Counted from the first letter of the stretch, positions 43,292 through 52,440 are shown. The stretch is 64,000 nucleotides of DNA from PKWO01 sp036384915 (GCA_036384915.1 DASVLJ010000074.1:6589-70588), one strand, 5' to 3'. Made by a program: numbers and translations. The notes: generated by a model not told the origin, from the sequence alone.

Positions 43292-44629
43292 ATGAAGCTC
43301 CTGGCTCCCGTCCTGCTTTCCCTGTTCGCCGTCCTTCCCGCCTTCGCCCAGCAAACCACCACCGTCGTCCACCCCGCCTGGAGCGAAAACGCCGCCATCT
43401 ATGAAGCCAACATCCGCCAGTATTCGCCCGAGGGCAGCTTCAAGGAATTCGAAAAGCATTTGCCGGAATTAAAGGCTATGGGTGTTGGCGTGATCTGGAT
43501 CATGCCGATCAACCCGATCGGCCAGGTCAACCGCAAGGGCACGCTTGGCAGCTATTACGCCGTGCGCGACTACACCGCCGTCAACCCGGAACTGGGCACG
43601 CCGGAGGATTTTCATCATCTGGTCAATGCGATCCATGCGCAAGGCATGAAGGTGATCATCGACTGGGTGGCCAATCACACAGCCTGGGACCACGACTGGG
43701 CCAAGACCCATCCCGACTATTATGTGCACGACGACAAGGGCAACTTCGTGCCGCCCGTGCCCGATTGGCATGACGTGATCAAGCTCGACTACCGCAACCT
43801 GCAACTGCGCGCCGCCATGATCGCCGCGATGAAGTACTGGGTGACCGATTACGACGTCGACGGCTTCCGTTGCGACGTGGCGGCCATGGTGCCGGTGGAC
43901 TTCTGGAACGAGGCGCGCGCCGAGCTGGACCAGGTCAAACCGGTATTCATGCTGGCCGAGGCATTCGAGCCGGCCTTGCAGGAACATGCCTTCGACATGA
44001 CCTATGGCTGGCAATTCAAGGACTTGTTCAACGGCATCGCGCAAGGCAAGAAGACGGTGGCCGATCTCGACGCCTACCTGAACGGTGAAGAGAAGCAATA
44101 CAACCCGAATTCCTACCGCATGCTGCACATCACCAATCATGATCTCAATTCGTGGGAAGGCACGGAGTTCGACCGCCTGGGCGATGCCACCGAAACCTTC
44201 CTCGTGCTGTCGAACGTGATCAAGGGCATGCCGCTGATCTATTCGGGCCAGGAAGCCGGCAATCACAAGGCGCTGGCGTTCTTCGAGCGCGATCCCATCG
44301 AATGGAAGGATCACAAGTTTCGCGGGCTCTACACCAAGCTGTTCCAGTTGAAGAAGACCAACAAGGCCTTGTGGAACGGTTTGTCCGGCGGGGAACTGGT
44401 GCGCGCGCACACCACGAACGACAAAGCCGTGTTCGCCTTCACGCGCAGCAAGGATGGCAATGAAGTCATCGGCATTTTCAACCTGAGCAGCAAGCCGCAG
44501 ACGGTGACGATTGCGGACAAGACGATGGCGGGCGGCTTCACCGATCCGATTTCGGGCACGGGCGTGGTGTTGCATTCACCCTTGAAGTTGAAGCTGATGC
44601 CTTGGGAGTATCGCGTCTACGCAAAATGA
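43292..44629 (+). CDS. Secreted GH13 alpha-amylase family glycosidase
   Basis: A 445-residue alpha-glucan hydrolase with a signal peptide (MKLLAPVLLSLFAVLPAFAQ) and a TIM barrel. GH13 region I IIDWVANHTAWDHDW, region II VDGFRCDVAAMVP (nucleophile Asp about 194), region III FMLAEAFEPA (acid Glu about 221) and region IV ITNHDLNSWEG (Asp about 284) are all intact. A short C-terminal beta domain follows. It probably degrades maltodextrins outside the cytoplasm; exact specificity is unknown. It stands alone on the plus strand, convergent with ylqF across a palindromic repeat. Confidence 0.9.
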   Translation: MKLLAPVLLSLFAVLPAFAQQTTTVVHPAWSENAAIYEANIRQYSPEGSFKEFEKHLPELKAMGVGVIWIMPINPIGQVNRKGTLGSYYAVRDYTAVNPELGTPEDFHHLVNAIHAQGMKVIIDWVANHTAWDHDWAKTHPDYYVHDDKGNFVPPVPDWHDVIKLDYRNLQLRAAMIAAMKYWVTDYDVDGFRCDVAAMVPVDFWNEARAELDQVKPVFMLAEAFEPALQEHAFDMTYGWQFKDLFNGIAQGKKTVADLDAYLNGEEKQYNPNSYRMLHITNHDLNSWEGTEFDRLGDATETFLVLSNVIKGMPLIYSGQEAGNHKALAFFERDPIEWKDHKFRGLYTKLFQLKKTNKALWNGLSGGELVRAHTTNDKAVFAFTRSKDGNEVIGIFNLSSKPQTVTIADKTMAGGFTDPISGTGVVLHSPLKLKLMPWEYRVYAK

Positions 44630-44638
44630 GCGCGCCCC

Positions 44639-44759
44639 GTAGGTTGGGTTGAGCGCAGCGAAGCCCAACGCTGGGACGTTGAATCGACGCAGGTGTGAGA
44701 TTTACCCTCGGATGTCGGGCTTCGCTGCGCTCAGCGTAGCGAAGCCCGACCCAACCTAC
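44639..44759. repeat. Inverted-terminal GTAGGTTGGG repeat, copy 2
   Basis: Left arm GTAGGTTGGGTTGAGCGCAG and on to CGAAGCCCAAC (44639-44669); the right end carries the reverse complement, GCGAAGCCCGACCCAACCTA, with an additional internal GTCGGGCTTCGCTGCGCTCA. It fills the gap between the convergent amylase and ylqF genes. Confidence 0.75.
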
Positions 44760-44762
44760 AAA

Positions 44763-45686
44763 TTATTCGAGGTCTTCCGCCTCTTCCTCATCATCTTCGG
44801 GCGCAAGGCCCAGCGAAGGCGGCGGCTGGTACGACGCCAGCAAAGCCACGCGGCTCTCAGGCGTCTCCAGGCTGATGCGGCCGAGCGCACCGCTGCGGTA
44901 ATCCTGCAGCAGCACGTGCGCCGCCTTTTCCAGATCGACGTCGCCGCCCTTTAAGCGGAACCCGCGCCGTGCGGCAATGCCCTCCACCACGGCCACGCCG
45001 TCGATACCCTCGGTGGCAAACCCATAGCGCGCCTTGAGCAGCGGCGCATAGTGCCGCAGCAGCAAGTCGGCCAAAAAGGTGGCGACTTCCTCCTCGATCA
45101 CGGCATTGGTGCCGACCGCATGGCTGGCGGCCAGCATCAGGCCGTCGCTGGGGTGTTCGATCTTGGGCCAGAGCATGCCGGGCGTGTCGGTCAAGACCAT
45201 GTTGTTGCCGAGGTAAAGCCTTTGCTGCGCCTTGGTCACGGCCGGCTCGTCGCCCACTTTGGCCACGCGCTTCTTGAGCAGGGCGTTCATCAGCGTCGAT
45301 TTGCCGACGTTGGGAATGCCCATGATCATCATGCGCAAGGGCTTCAGCGCCGTGCCGCGGTGCGGCGCCAGCTTCATGGCCAACCCCGGCACCTTGGCCA
45401 CATCGGCCGGCTTCTTGCACGACAGCGCCACGGCATGCACGCCGCTTTGCGCGTTGTAGTGCGCGATCCAGGCCTTGGTCGCGGCTGGATCGGCTAGGTC
45501 AGCCTTGTTGAGGATCTTGAGGCAGGGGCGCTGGCGCGCCTTGCGCAGCTCGCCTATCATCGGGTTGCAGCTGGCCTCGGGCAGGCGCGCATCGACCACC
45601 TCGATCACCAAGTCGGTCTTTTCCATGGATTCCGCCGCCTTCTTGCGGGCGGCGTTCATGTGACCGGGGAACCATTGGACGGACAT
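44763..45686 (-). CDS. ylqF: Ribosome biogenesis GTPase YlqF (RbgA family)
   Basis: A 307-residue circularly permuted GTPase acting in late 50S assembly. The permuted order is clear: G4 LKILNKADLAD (about 58) comes before G1 MGIPNVGKSTLMNALL (about 125) and G3 DTPGMLWPKI (about 170). The N-terminus MSVQWFPGHMNAARKKAAES is the family signature. The acidic C-terminal tail PEDDEEEAEDLE is short. Confidence 0.93.
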   Translation of the reverse strand: MSVQWFPGHMNAARKKAAESMEKTDLVIEVVDARLPEASCNPMIGELRKARQRPCLKILNKADLADPAATKAWIAHYNAQSGVHAVALSCKKPADVAKVPGLAMKLAPHRGTALKPLRMMIMGIPNVGKSTLMNALLKKRVAKVGDEPAVTKAQQRLYLGNNMVLTDTPGMLWPKIEHPSDGLMLAASHAVGTNAVIEEEVATFLADLLLRHYAPLLKARYGFATEGIDGVAVVEGIAARRGFRLKGGDVDLEKAAHVLLQDYRSGALGRISLETPESRVALLASYQPPPSLGLAPEDDEEEAEDLE

Positions 45687-45770
45687 GCTGGGGCAGGGAT
45701 GTTGTTCTAATCCGCCATTTTACCGGGTTTGCCCGGTGCAAACGAAAAACTCCGTCCAACCACAGCCGTC

Positions 45771-45895
45771 GTAGGTTGGGTTGAGCGCAGCGAAGCCCAA
45801 CATCGCACGGTAATGCCAAGGCCCTTGGCGGAATGGGAAGCGTAGGATTGTTGGGCTTCGCGACGCTCAGCGTAGCGAAGCCGGACCCAACCTAC
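45771..45895. repeat. Inverted-terminal GTAGGTTGGG repeat, copy 3
   Basis: Left arm GTAGGTTGGGTTGAGCGCAG then CGAAGCCCAAC (45771-45801); right end GCGAAGCCGGACCCAACCTA (to 45895). The left arm is identical to copy 2, one kilobase away, while the middle differs. It lies between ylqF and the deacetylase gene. Confidence 0.75.
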
Positions 45896-45900
45896 AAAAC

Positions 45901-46848
45901 CTAGTCGAGGCCAGCTAGCGCCTTGACGTGCGCCACCACGCTACGCCCGAGCGCCGACAGGTTGTATCCACCTTCAAGACAACTGACGATGCGCCCATTG
46001 GCATGCTCCCGCGCCACTTCCATGATCCGCTCCGTCATCCACGCATAGTCAGCCTCCACCAGGCCCATCTGGCCCAGGTCGTCTTCCTTGTGTGCATCGA
46101 AGCCGGCCGAGATGAAGATCATCTCAGGCTTGTGCGCATGGAGCGCCGGCAGCCATTTGTCCGTCACGAGCTGACGCACCGCGTCGCCCTTGGTGAAGGC
46201 CGGCACGGGCACGTTGATCATGTTGGCCGACGAACCTTCGCGGGACACGCCGCTATAGGGGTAGAACGGATGCTGGAAGAAGCTCACCATCAATACGCGC
46301 GGCTCCCCGGCGAAGGCGTCTTCGGTGCCGTTGCCGTGATGCACGTCGAAGTCGACGATGGCCACACGCTCAAGGCCGCGCACTTCCAAGGCATGACGCG
46401 CGGCGATGGCAATATTGTTGAACAGGCAAAAACCCATGGCGACGGAGGGCCGCGCATGGTGCCCGGGCGGGCGAATGGCGCAAAAGGCGTTTTCCAGCTC
46501 GCCGTCGATCACCGCGTCGGTTGCCGCCACGGCGGCCCCGGCGGCGCGCATGGCGGCTTTCAGGCTGTGCGCGTTCATGGACGTATCGCCATCGATCGGG
46601 TAATAGCGGTTGTCTTGATCGCCTGCGGCGGGCACATTGTCTTCAATCAAGGCGATCGCTTCGTCGCTGTGCACGCGCTTGATATCGTCCTTGCTTGCCA
46701 AGGGCGCTTCGCGATAATCGAGCAGGGTATCGATGCGGCTGGCGATCAATTGGTCTTCGATCGCCTGCAGGCGCTGCGGCGATTCGGGATGCCAGTTGCC
46801 CATTTCATGGAGCCGGCAGTCGGGGTGGGTGTAGATGGCGGTACTCAT
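45901..46848 (-). CDS. Histone deacetylase family protein (acetylpolyamine/acetoin type)
   Basis: A 315-residue HDAC-like zinc amidohydrolase. Signatures: HPESPQRLQAIEDQL, RPPGHHARPSVAMGFCLFNN (catalytic His pair), VAIVDFDVHHGNGTEDAF (zinc Asp and His) and FISAGFDAHKEDDLGQM (zinc Asp). Bacterial members deacetylate polyamines or acetoin-related substrates; the actual one is unknown. Start ATG 46848 (MSTAIYTHPDCRLHEMGNWH); the frame open beyond it runs into the divergent moxR gene and is not coding. Confidence 0.92.
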   Translation of the reverse strand: MSTAIYTHPDCRLHEMGNWHPESPQRLQAIEDQLIASRIDTLLDYREAPLASKDDIKRVHSDEAIALIEDNVPAAGDQDNRYYPIDGDTSMNAHSLKAAMRAAGAAVAATDAVIDGELENAFCAIRPPGHHARPSVAMGFCLFNNIAIAARHALEVRGLERVAIVDFDVHHGNGTEDAFAGEPRVLMVSFFQHPFYPYSGVSREGSSANMINVPVPAFTKGDAVRQLVTDKWLPALHAHKPEMIFISAGFDAHKEDDLGQMGLVEADYAWMTERIMEVAREHANGRIVSCLEGGYNLSALGRSVVAHVKALAGLD

Positions 46849-46953
46849 GTTACGGGCGCTTCTCGCACAAAAATTGACTGCAAACATTGACTGCGATTTA
46901 CAAAATTTGCTCAAAACAGCAATAATGTCAGGATACACCACCCTGGAAAACCC

Positions 46954-47874
46954 ATGTTCGCAAAAGTCCACGCCGTAGCCTCCCAAGTCAACCAGATCGT
47001 CGTCGGGAAGGAAACCCAGGTCAGGCTGGCCCTGGTCTGCCTCTTGGCCGGGGGGCACCTCTTGATCGAGGACGTGCCGGGCGTAGGCAAGACTACCCTG
47101 GCCCATGCGCTGGCGACCTCGCTCGGGCTGCGCTTCAACCGCGTGCAATTCACCAGCGATCTGTTGCCGGCCGACGTGGTGGGCATCTCGATTTTCGACC
47201 GCGAAAAAGGCGGCTTCGTATTCCATCCCGGCCCGATCTTTACCCAAGTGCTGCTGGGCGACGAAATCAACCGCGCCACGCCCAAGACGCAATCTGCCCT
47301 GCTCGAAGCGATGGAAGAGCGCCAGACCACGGCCGACGGCGTGACGCGCGACCTGCCGCAGCCCTTCTTCGTCATCGCCACGCAAAACCCGACGCATCAG
47401 ATCGGCACTTTCCAGTTGCCCGAATCGCAGCTTGACCGTTTCCTCATGTGCCTCTCGCTCGGCTACCCCGATGCGGCGGCCGAACGCGCCCTGCTGATGG
47501 GCCAGGACCGGCGCGCCCTGCTGAAAGACTTGAAGCCGGCCATGCAACCCGAGGAGTTGCTGAGCGCGCAAGCCGCGCTCAAGCAGATCCACACCTCGGC
47601 CGCGCTGATCGATTATGTGCAAGCCCTGGCGCAGGCTTCGCGCACCAACGGCATGTTTGCCGAAGGCCTGTCGCCGCGTGCCGCCATCGCCCTGCTGCAG
47701 GCGGCCCGCGCCTGGGCCGCGATGGAGGGGCGCGACCACGTGCTGCCGGAAGATATCCAGGCCGTGCTGATTCCTGTCACGGCGCACCGCCTGCGACCGC
47801 TCAAGTCGACGGCCGGCACGGCCATGGGCAGCCGCGACCTGGTTTTGCAATGGATGAAGTCCGTACCTGTCTAA
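46954..47874 (+). CDS. MoxR family AAA+ ATPase
   Basis: A 306-residue chaperone-like ATPase. Walker A is EDVPGVGKTTLAHALA, Walker B LLGDEINRATPKTQSALLEA, sensor 1 FFVIATQNPTHQIGTF; the arginine finger region is LPESQLDRFLMCLSLG. It is the first gene of a moxR-DUF58-tgpA set common in proteobacteria, where the proteins are thought to act together in the cell envelope. Divergent from the deacetylase. Confidence 0.93.
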   Translation: MFAKVHAVASQVNQIVVGKETQVRLALVCLLAGGHLLIEDVPGVGKTTLAHALATSLGLRFNRVQFTSDLLPADVVGISIFDREKGGFVFHPGPIFTQVLLGDEINRATPKTQSALLEAMEERQTTADGVTRDLPQPFFVIATQNPTHQIGTFQLPESQLDRFLMCLSLGYPDAAAERALLMGQDRRALLKDLKPAMQPEELLSAQAALKQIHTSAALIDYVQALAQASRTNGMFAEGLSPRAAIALLQAARAWAAMEGRDHVLPEDIQAVLIPVTAHRLRPLKSTAGTAMGSRDLVLQWMKSVPV

Positions 47875-47880
47875 CAAGCC

Positions 47881-48873
47881 ATGTTTTCCGAAATCAAGGC
47901 CCGCTACCGCGCGTGGACGCGCAGTTGGCTGTTCCAACTGGGCGGCCCCGAGCCGGGCGAGGTATTCCTCAAGCAGCGCCGCGTGTTCATCGTACCCAGC
48001 GGGGCCGGCTTCGGGCTGTTCGTCATGCTGGTGGTGCTGTTCATCGGCTCGGTCAACTACACGCTGGGCCTCGGTTTCGTGCTGACCTTCCTGCTGGCGT
48101 CATGCGGCGTGGTCGACATGCACCTGACTTTCCGCAACCTGGCCCATCTGTACCTGAAAGCCGGTCACGCCTCGACCGTGTTCGCCGGCGAGGAAGCGCA
48201 ATTCGAGCTGCATCTGATCAACCGCTACAAGTATGGCCGCTTCGCCATCTGGCTCGGGTTCTATGAAGAGGACATGCCCAACATCGAGCAGGCGGCCGAT
48301 ATCGCGCCGGATTCGTCCAGCACCGTCAACCTGCACGTGATGACCAGCAAGCGCGGCTGGCTCGAAGCGCCGCGCGTGCGGCTGCAGACGCGCTTCCCGC
48401 TCGGCCTGCTGCGTTCCTGGGCTTATTGGAAGCCGGAATCGCGCGCCCTGGTCTATCCCTTCCCCGAAGAACAGGCCCCGCCCCTGCCCGCCGTCGGTAG
48501 TGAAACCAAGGATGGCAGCGGCCAGGCCGGTACCGACGATTTTGCCGGCGTGCGCGCCTATCAGCCCGGCGACGCGATGAAGCACCTGGCCTGGCGCCAG
48601 ATCGCGCGCGTCGACGTCAGGGATGGGGGCAATCTCGTGACCAAGCACTTCGAAGGCGGCGCGAAGGGCGAGCTATGCCTCGACTTCGCGCAACTGCCCT
48701 ACCGCATGGATCTGGAACAACGCCTCTCGCGCATGACGCGCTGGGTGCTCGATGCGGAACAGCAAGGCCTGCCCTATTCGTTCAAGCTCGCCGGCCTGAA
48801 CTATCCCTCATCGATCGGCCCTGCACACCAGGCCGCCTGCCTGCGCGCCTTGGCGCTGTACGAGGGTTATTGA
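47881..48873 (+). CDS. DUF58 domain protein
   Basis: A 330-residue protein with two membrane helices near the N-terminus (FGLFVMLVVLFIGSVNYTLG; FVLTFLLASCGVVDMHLTF) and a C-terminal VWA-like DUF58 region whose signature is DDFAGVRAYQPGDAMKHLAW. Seven bases after moxR and overlapping the next gene by one base, so it is part of the same operon. Function is not established; partners suggest peptidoglycan or envelope work. Confidence 0.9.
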   Translation: MFSEIKARYRAWTRSWLFQLGGPEPGEVFLKQRRVFIVPSGAGFGLFVMLVVLFIGSVNYTLGLGFVLTFLLASCGVVDMHLTFRNLAHLYLKAGHASTVFAGEEAQFELHLINRYKYGRFAIWLGFYEEDMPNIEQAADIAPDSSSTVNLHVMTSKRGWLEAPRVRLQTRFPLGLLRSWAYWKPESRALVYPFPEEQAPPLPAVGSETKDGSGQAGTDDFAGVRAYQPGDAMKHLAWRQIARVDVRDGGNLVTKHFEGGAKGELCLDFAQLPYRMDLEQRLSRMTRWVLDAEQQGLPYSFKLAGLNYPSSIGPAHQAACLRALALYEGY

Positions 48874-50915
48874 TGGGTGCGCTGACCGAACGGCTTAAAT
48901 CCACGCGGCCCGGCTTAAGAACCGGTTCGCGCCCGATGTCGCGCGACAAATCCGATACGCTCCTGCTGATCTTTTCCTGCGTGCTGGTCATCGCGCCGCA
49001 CACGCTGCACATGCCGGTCTGGATATCGCTGGCCTGCGCCGCCATCCTGCTGTGGCGCGGCTGGGTCACCTTTCGCGGCTTGCGCATGCCCTCGATCTGG
49101 GTCCTGCTGCCGGTTGCGCTGTCGGCCTTCGGCCTGGTCTATCTGCGCTACCACATGATCTTCGGGCGCGAGCCCGGCGTGAGCCTGGTGGTGCTGCTGC
49201 TGACGCTGAAGTTGCTGGAAATGCGCGCCAAGCGCGACCTGTTCGTGGTGGTGCAGGTCAGCTTCTTCGTCATGCTGACTAATTTCTTTTATTCACAATC
49301 GATGGGCACGGCGCTGATCATGGCCCTGGCCCTGATCGCCATCCTGACCACGCAGATTTCGTTCCAGTACACCGGTGCCGTGCCGCCGCTGCGGCAGCGG
49401 ATAGGGCTGGGCGTAAAAATCTTCCTGCTCTCGGTGCCGCTGATGCTGGTGCTGTTCGTATTGTTTCCGCGCATCCAGGGCCCCCTATGGAGCTTGCCCA
49501 ACGATTCCGGGGCCGGCCGCACCGGGCTCTCCAGCAGCATGTCGCCCGGCTTGATCTCCGATCTCTCGCAATCGGACGAACTGGCTTTCCGCGTCAAGTT
49601 CACCGACCCGCAGCCGGCCCAGAGCCTGCTCTATTGGCGTGCGCTGGTTATGGATTTCTATGACGGCAGCACCTGGTCGAAGAAACAGCCCGACCCGCTG
49701 CGGTCCAAGCCGCTCGATGCCGCCGATTTGCACGGCAGACCGGTGCGCTACCAGGTCACGCTGGAACCGACCGGACAGCGCTGGCTGTTCGCGCTCGACA
49801 TGCCCGACATGCTGCCCGGCCTGGACGACAACCCGACCCACTTCACGCACACCATGCAACTGCTGGCGGAACGCCCGATCGATACGCGCGTGCGCTACGA
49901 CGCTGTTTCCTACACCAGCTATGCCCTCGAAGCCGGCCCGGCACTGGAAAACCGCGCGCGCTGGCTGCTGCTGCCGCCGCACAGCGATCCCAAGGCGCAC
50001 GATCTTGCCGCACGCCTGCGCGCCGAATCGGCCGACGATGCCGCCTACGTCAAGAAAGTGCTGGACTATTTCCACGGCAACCATTTCTCCTACACCCTGC
50101 AGCCGCCGGCACCAGGCAACCATTGGATCGACGGCTTCCTGTTCGATACCCAGGCCGGCTTTTGCGAACACTATGCCGGCGCCTTCACCGTGCTCATGCG
50201 CGCAGCCGGCGTGCCGGCACGCGTGGTCACCGGCTATCAGGGCGGCGAACTGAACCCGGTCGACGGCTATCTCGTCGTGGCACAATCGGATGCCCACGCC
50301 TGGTCCGAAGTCTGGCTCGCAGGGCGCGGCTGGGTGCGCGTGGACCCGACCGCGGCCGTGGCGCCCGAGCGCATCCAGCAAAACCTCTACAGCGTGGTGC
50401 GGCGCACCGGCCTGGCCAGCCTGCTGCCCGGCACAACCGACCGCGCCAGCCTGTACAACCGCATGCGCTTCGACTGGAGCGCCATCGGCAATGCCTGGAA
50501 CCAATGGGTGCTTGACTACAACAGCGACAAGCAATCAAGCCTGATCGAATCGGCCGGCTTCGGCAAGGTCGATTGGAGCAAGCTGATCCTGCTGCTCTTC
50601 GCCGGTGGCAGCATCGTGATCGCCATCATGGCGATTCCGCTGCTGGGCAAGCGGCAAAAACGCGACCCAGTGAGCACGGTCTACGACCAGTTTTGCCGCC
50701 GCATGGAAAAGCTCGGTCATGTGCGCGCCATCCACGAAGGCCCGCGCAGCTACGGCGCGCGTCTGGCCGACGTGCCGGCCTTCAGCGCCGAGCGCAAGGC
50801 CGCGCTGGCAAACTTCTTTGATCTGTACCAAACCCTGCAATACCGGCGCGACGGCCAGCACGACGCGCGCCACAAACTCAACCGATTAAAATCCCTGCTC
50901 AACGAATGCACATGA
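48873..50915 (+). CDS. TgpA-like membrane transglutaminase (DUF3488/DUF4129)
   Basis: A 680-residue protein. The N-terminal DUF3488 region has about five to six membrane helices (residues 25-210; LLLIFSCVLVIAPHTLHMPV). A periplasmic transglutaminase core follows, with Cys about 429 (AGFCEHYAGAFTVLMRAAGV), His about 474 (SDAHAWSEVWL) and Asp about 490 (VRVDPTAAV). A further membrane helix about 570-590 (LILLLFAGGSIVIAIMAIPL) precedes a DUF4129-type tail. TgpA is essential in Pseudomonas aeruginosa. The start ATG overlaps the DUF58 stop (TGATG). Confidence 0.92.
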   Translation: MGALTERLKSTRPGLRTGSRPMSRDKSDTLLLIFSCVLVIAPHTLHMPVWISLACAAILLWRGWVTFRGLRMPSIWVLLPVALSAFGLVYLRYHMIFGREPGVSLVVLLLTLKLLEMRAKRDLFVVVQVSFFVMLTNFFYSQSMGTALIMALALIAILTTQISFQYTGAVPPLRQRIGLGVKIFLLSVPLMLVLFVLFPRIQGPLWSLPNDSGAGRTGLSSSMSPGLISDLSQSDELAFRVKFTDPQPAQSLLYWRALVMDFYDGSTWSKKQPDPLRSKPLDAADLHGRPVRYQVTLEPTGQRWLFALDMPDMLPGLDDNPTHFTHTMQLLAERPIDTRVRYDAVSYTSYALEAGPALENRARWLLLPPHSDPKAHDLAARLRAESADDAAYVKKVLDYFHGNHFSYTLQPPAPGNHWIDGFLFDTQAGFCEHYAGAFTVLMRAAGVPARVVTGYQGGELNPVDGYLVVAQSDAHAWSEVWLAGRGWVRVDPTAAVAPERIQQNLYSVVRRTGLASLLPGTTDRASLYNRMRFDWSAIGNAWNQWVLDYNSDKQSSLIESAGFGKVDWSKLILLLFAGGSIVIAIMAIPLLGKRQKRDPVSTVYDQFCRRMEKLGHVRAIHEGPRSYGARLADVPAFSAERKAALANFFDLYQTLQYRRDGQHDARHKLNRLKSLLNECT

Positions 50916-52018
50916 CGTTTTTCTCTTCCCTCAACAAACGCAGCACCCTTTCCCTGATCGCCCTGGCACTGGCCGCCGCCTTCCCCGCCGCTTGTGCCGA
51001 CGCCCACACCAAGGCCAAGCAGGCCGCCGTGGAAAAGCAAGGCGAATATGTCGATTTCAACTCCTGGCAAACGGTGCAGGACTTCACCGGCATGATGGTG
51101 CAACAGCACGGCTTCACGCGCGCCGAAATCGAAACCATATTCAAGAACACCCGCCATATCGACAGCGCCATCCAGCTCGTCAAGCCGGCCCCGGTGGGCC
51201 AGCCCAAGAACTGGCAAGCCTACCGCGCCCGCTTCGTCGAACCGAAACGCATCGCCGCCGGCCTCGCGTTCTGGAACGAACACGCCGACGCGCTGGCGCG
51301 CGCGGAAAAGGAATACGGCGTGCCGGCCGACATCATCGTCGGTATCCTGGGCATAGAAACGCTTTACGGCCAAAACACCGGCAGCTTCCGCGTGATCGAC
51401 GTGCTGGCCACCCTCGCCTTCGACTACCCCGACACCCCCAACCGCGCGGCGCGCATGGATTACTTCCGCAGCGAACTGGAAAACGCCCTGCTGTTCGCAA
51501 GGGAATCGAGCATCGACCCGTTCTCCCTCAAGGGCTCCTACGCCGGCGCCATCGGCCTGCCGCAATTCATGCCGGCCAGCATACGCAAATTCGCCGTCGA
51601 CTACGACGGCGACGGCAAGATCGACCTGCGCAACTCGCCCGAAGACGCCATCGGCAGCATCGCCAACTTCCTCTCCCAGCACGGCTGGCACCGCGGCGAG
51701 CCGACCGTATTCCCGGCCACGGTCACCATGCCCGTGGAAGACGGCAAAACCGCCTGGACCGCCTACATAGGCCAAGGCCTGGAAGCCAAGTTCGCATTGA
51801 CCGAACTGGAAGCCGCCGGCGTGCACCCGAACGTGGCACCGCCCTCCGACCTGCCCTACGGCCTGATCGACCTGCAAAACGGCACGGCGCCGACTGAATA
51901 CTGGCTGGGCGCGCCGAATTTCTATGCGATTACGCAGTACAACCGGTCTTTCTTTTATGCGATGTCGGTGATTGACTTGGGGCGGGAGGTGCGGACTTTG
52001 CGGGATGCGGGGAGGTGA
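50906..52018 (+). CDS. mltB: Membrane-bound lytic murein transglycosylase B
   Basis: A 370-residue lytic transglycosylase cleaving peptidoglycan to 1,6-anhydromuramyl products. The N-terminal hydrophobic segment (STLSLIALALAAAFPAACAD) looks like a signal peptide; the Cys lies in PAAC, a poor lipobox. The catalytic Glu is in VGILGIETLYGQNTG; GSYAGAIGLPQFMPASIRKF and YDGDGKIDLRNSPEDAIGSI (EF-hand-like loop) are MltB hallmarks. The start overlaps the tgpA end by ten bases; ATG 50912 is an alternative. Confidence 0.94.
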   Translation: MHMTFFSSLNKRSTLSLIALALAAAFPAACADAHTKAKQAAVEKQGEYVDFNSWQTVQDFTGMMVQQHGFTRAEIETIFKNTRHIDSAIQLVKPAPVGQPKNWQAYRARFVEPKRIAAGLAFWNEHADALARAEKEYGVPADIIVGILGIETLYGQNTGSFRVIDVLATLAFDYPDTPNRAARMDYFRSELENALLFARESSIDPFSLKGSYAGAIGLPQFMPASIRKFAVDYDGDGKIDLRNSPEDAIGSIANFLSQHGWHRGEPTVFPATVTMPVEDGKTAWTAYIGQGLEAKFALTELEAAGVHPNVAPPSDLPYGLIDLQNGTAPTEYWLGAPNFYAITQYNRSFFYAMSVIDLGREVRTLRDAGR

Positions 52019-52034
52019 TTGTCGGTGACCGCAA

Positions 52035-52090
52035 AAGCTGACTTTTTGACCCCATAAGCTGGCTTTTCAGGCCCCATAAGTTGGCCGCCA
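52035..52090. mobile_element. Tandem repeats resembling an insertion-sequence end (relic)
   Basis: AAGCTGACTTTTTGACCCCA(T) (52035-52055) is followed immediately by AAGCTGGCTTTTCAGGCCCC(AT) (52056-52077) and a partial third unit AAGTTGGCC. Arrays of 20-25 bp direct repeats at the tip are typical of IS21-like elements, where they bind transposase. No transposase gene is present here. It lies 17 bases after mltB and marks the left edge of the island. Confidence 0.45.
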
Positions 52091-52200
52091 CTCCACTCTA
52101 GTGCGGGGCAGGAAATGTAACGTAGCTCAATTGAAATTGCAAATTATTCGGCAGCCAAGCATCTAAACAATGCCCGTAAATCTGCCGAGGGTGCAAACCA

Positions 52201-52440
52201 AATCGTTCACTGGGAGGCATGGTACTTCGGCGGGTGTTGCATTTTTTCCGACACACGCAACAGACCATTTATTTTGTCGGCAAATGGTACATGTGCCTGT
52301 TGCGTGACTCTCCCGCTCAAAAAACTTTAAGCACAGGAATGGTACTTTTTTTACTGTTGCTTTTTTCCCCTTGCACGCAACAGACCATTTACGTTTTCAA
52401 CATATGGCACTTTTGGGTGTTGCGTGACGCGGCCACGTTC
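52201..52440. repeat. Two tandem 120-bp units with alternative hairpins
   Basis: Units start at 52201 and 52321 and align column by column with no gaps. Each holds three segments: A (ATGGTACTT-n-TGTTGC, from 52219 and 52339), B (CACGCAACAGACCATTTA, from 52254 and 52374) and A' (AATGGTAC-n-CTGTTGCGTGAC, from 52283; second copy from 52403 with ATGGCAC). B is complementary to both A and A', so two mutually exclusive stem-loops are possible in each unit. The paired segments are well conserved between units; the spacers are not. No credible ORF covers it. The rest of 52091-52671 shows nothing I recognise. Confidence 0.75.

Noticed and set aside
46849..47937. N-terminal extension of the deacetylase frame to a 678-residue protein
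   Set aside because: The extension is antisense to moxR and unlike any domain; ATG 46848 gives the normal deacetylase start and length.
52201..52440. Repeat array considered as CRISPR
   Set aside because: Only two 120-base units, with inverted segments inside each, no uniform spacers and no cas genes.
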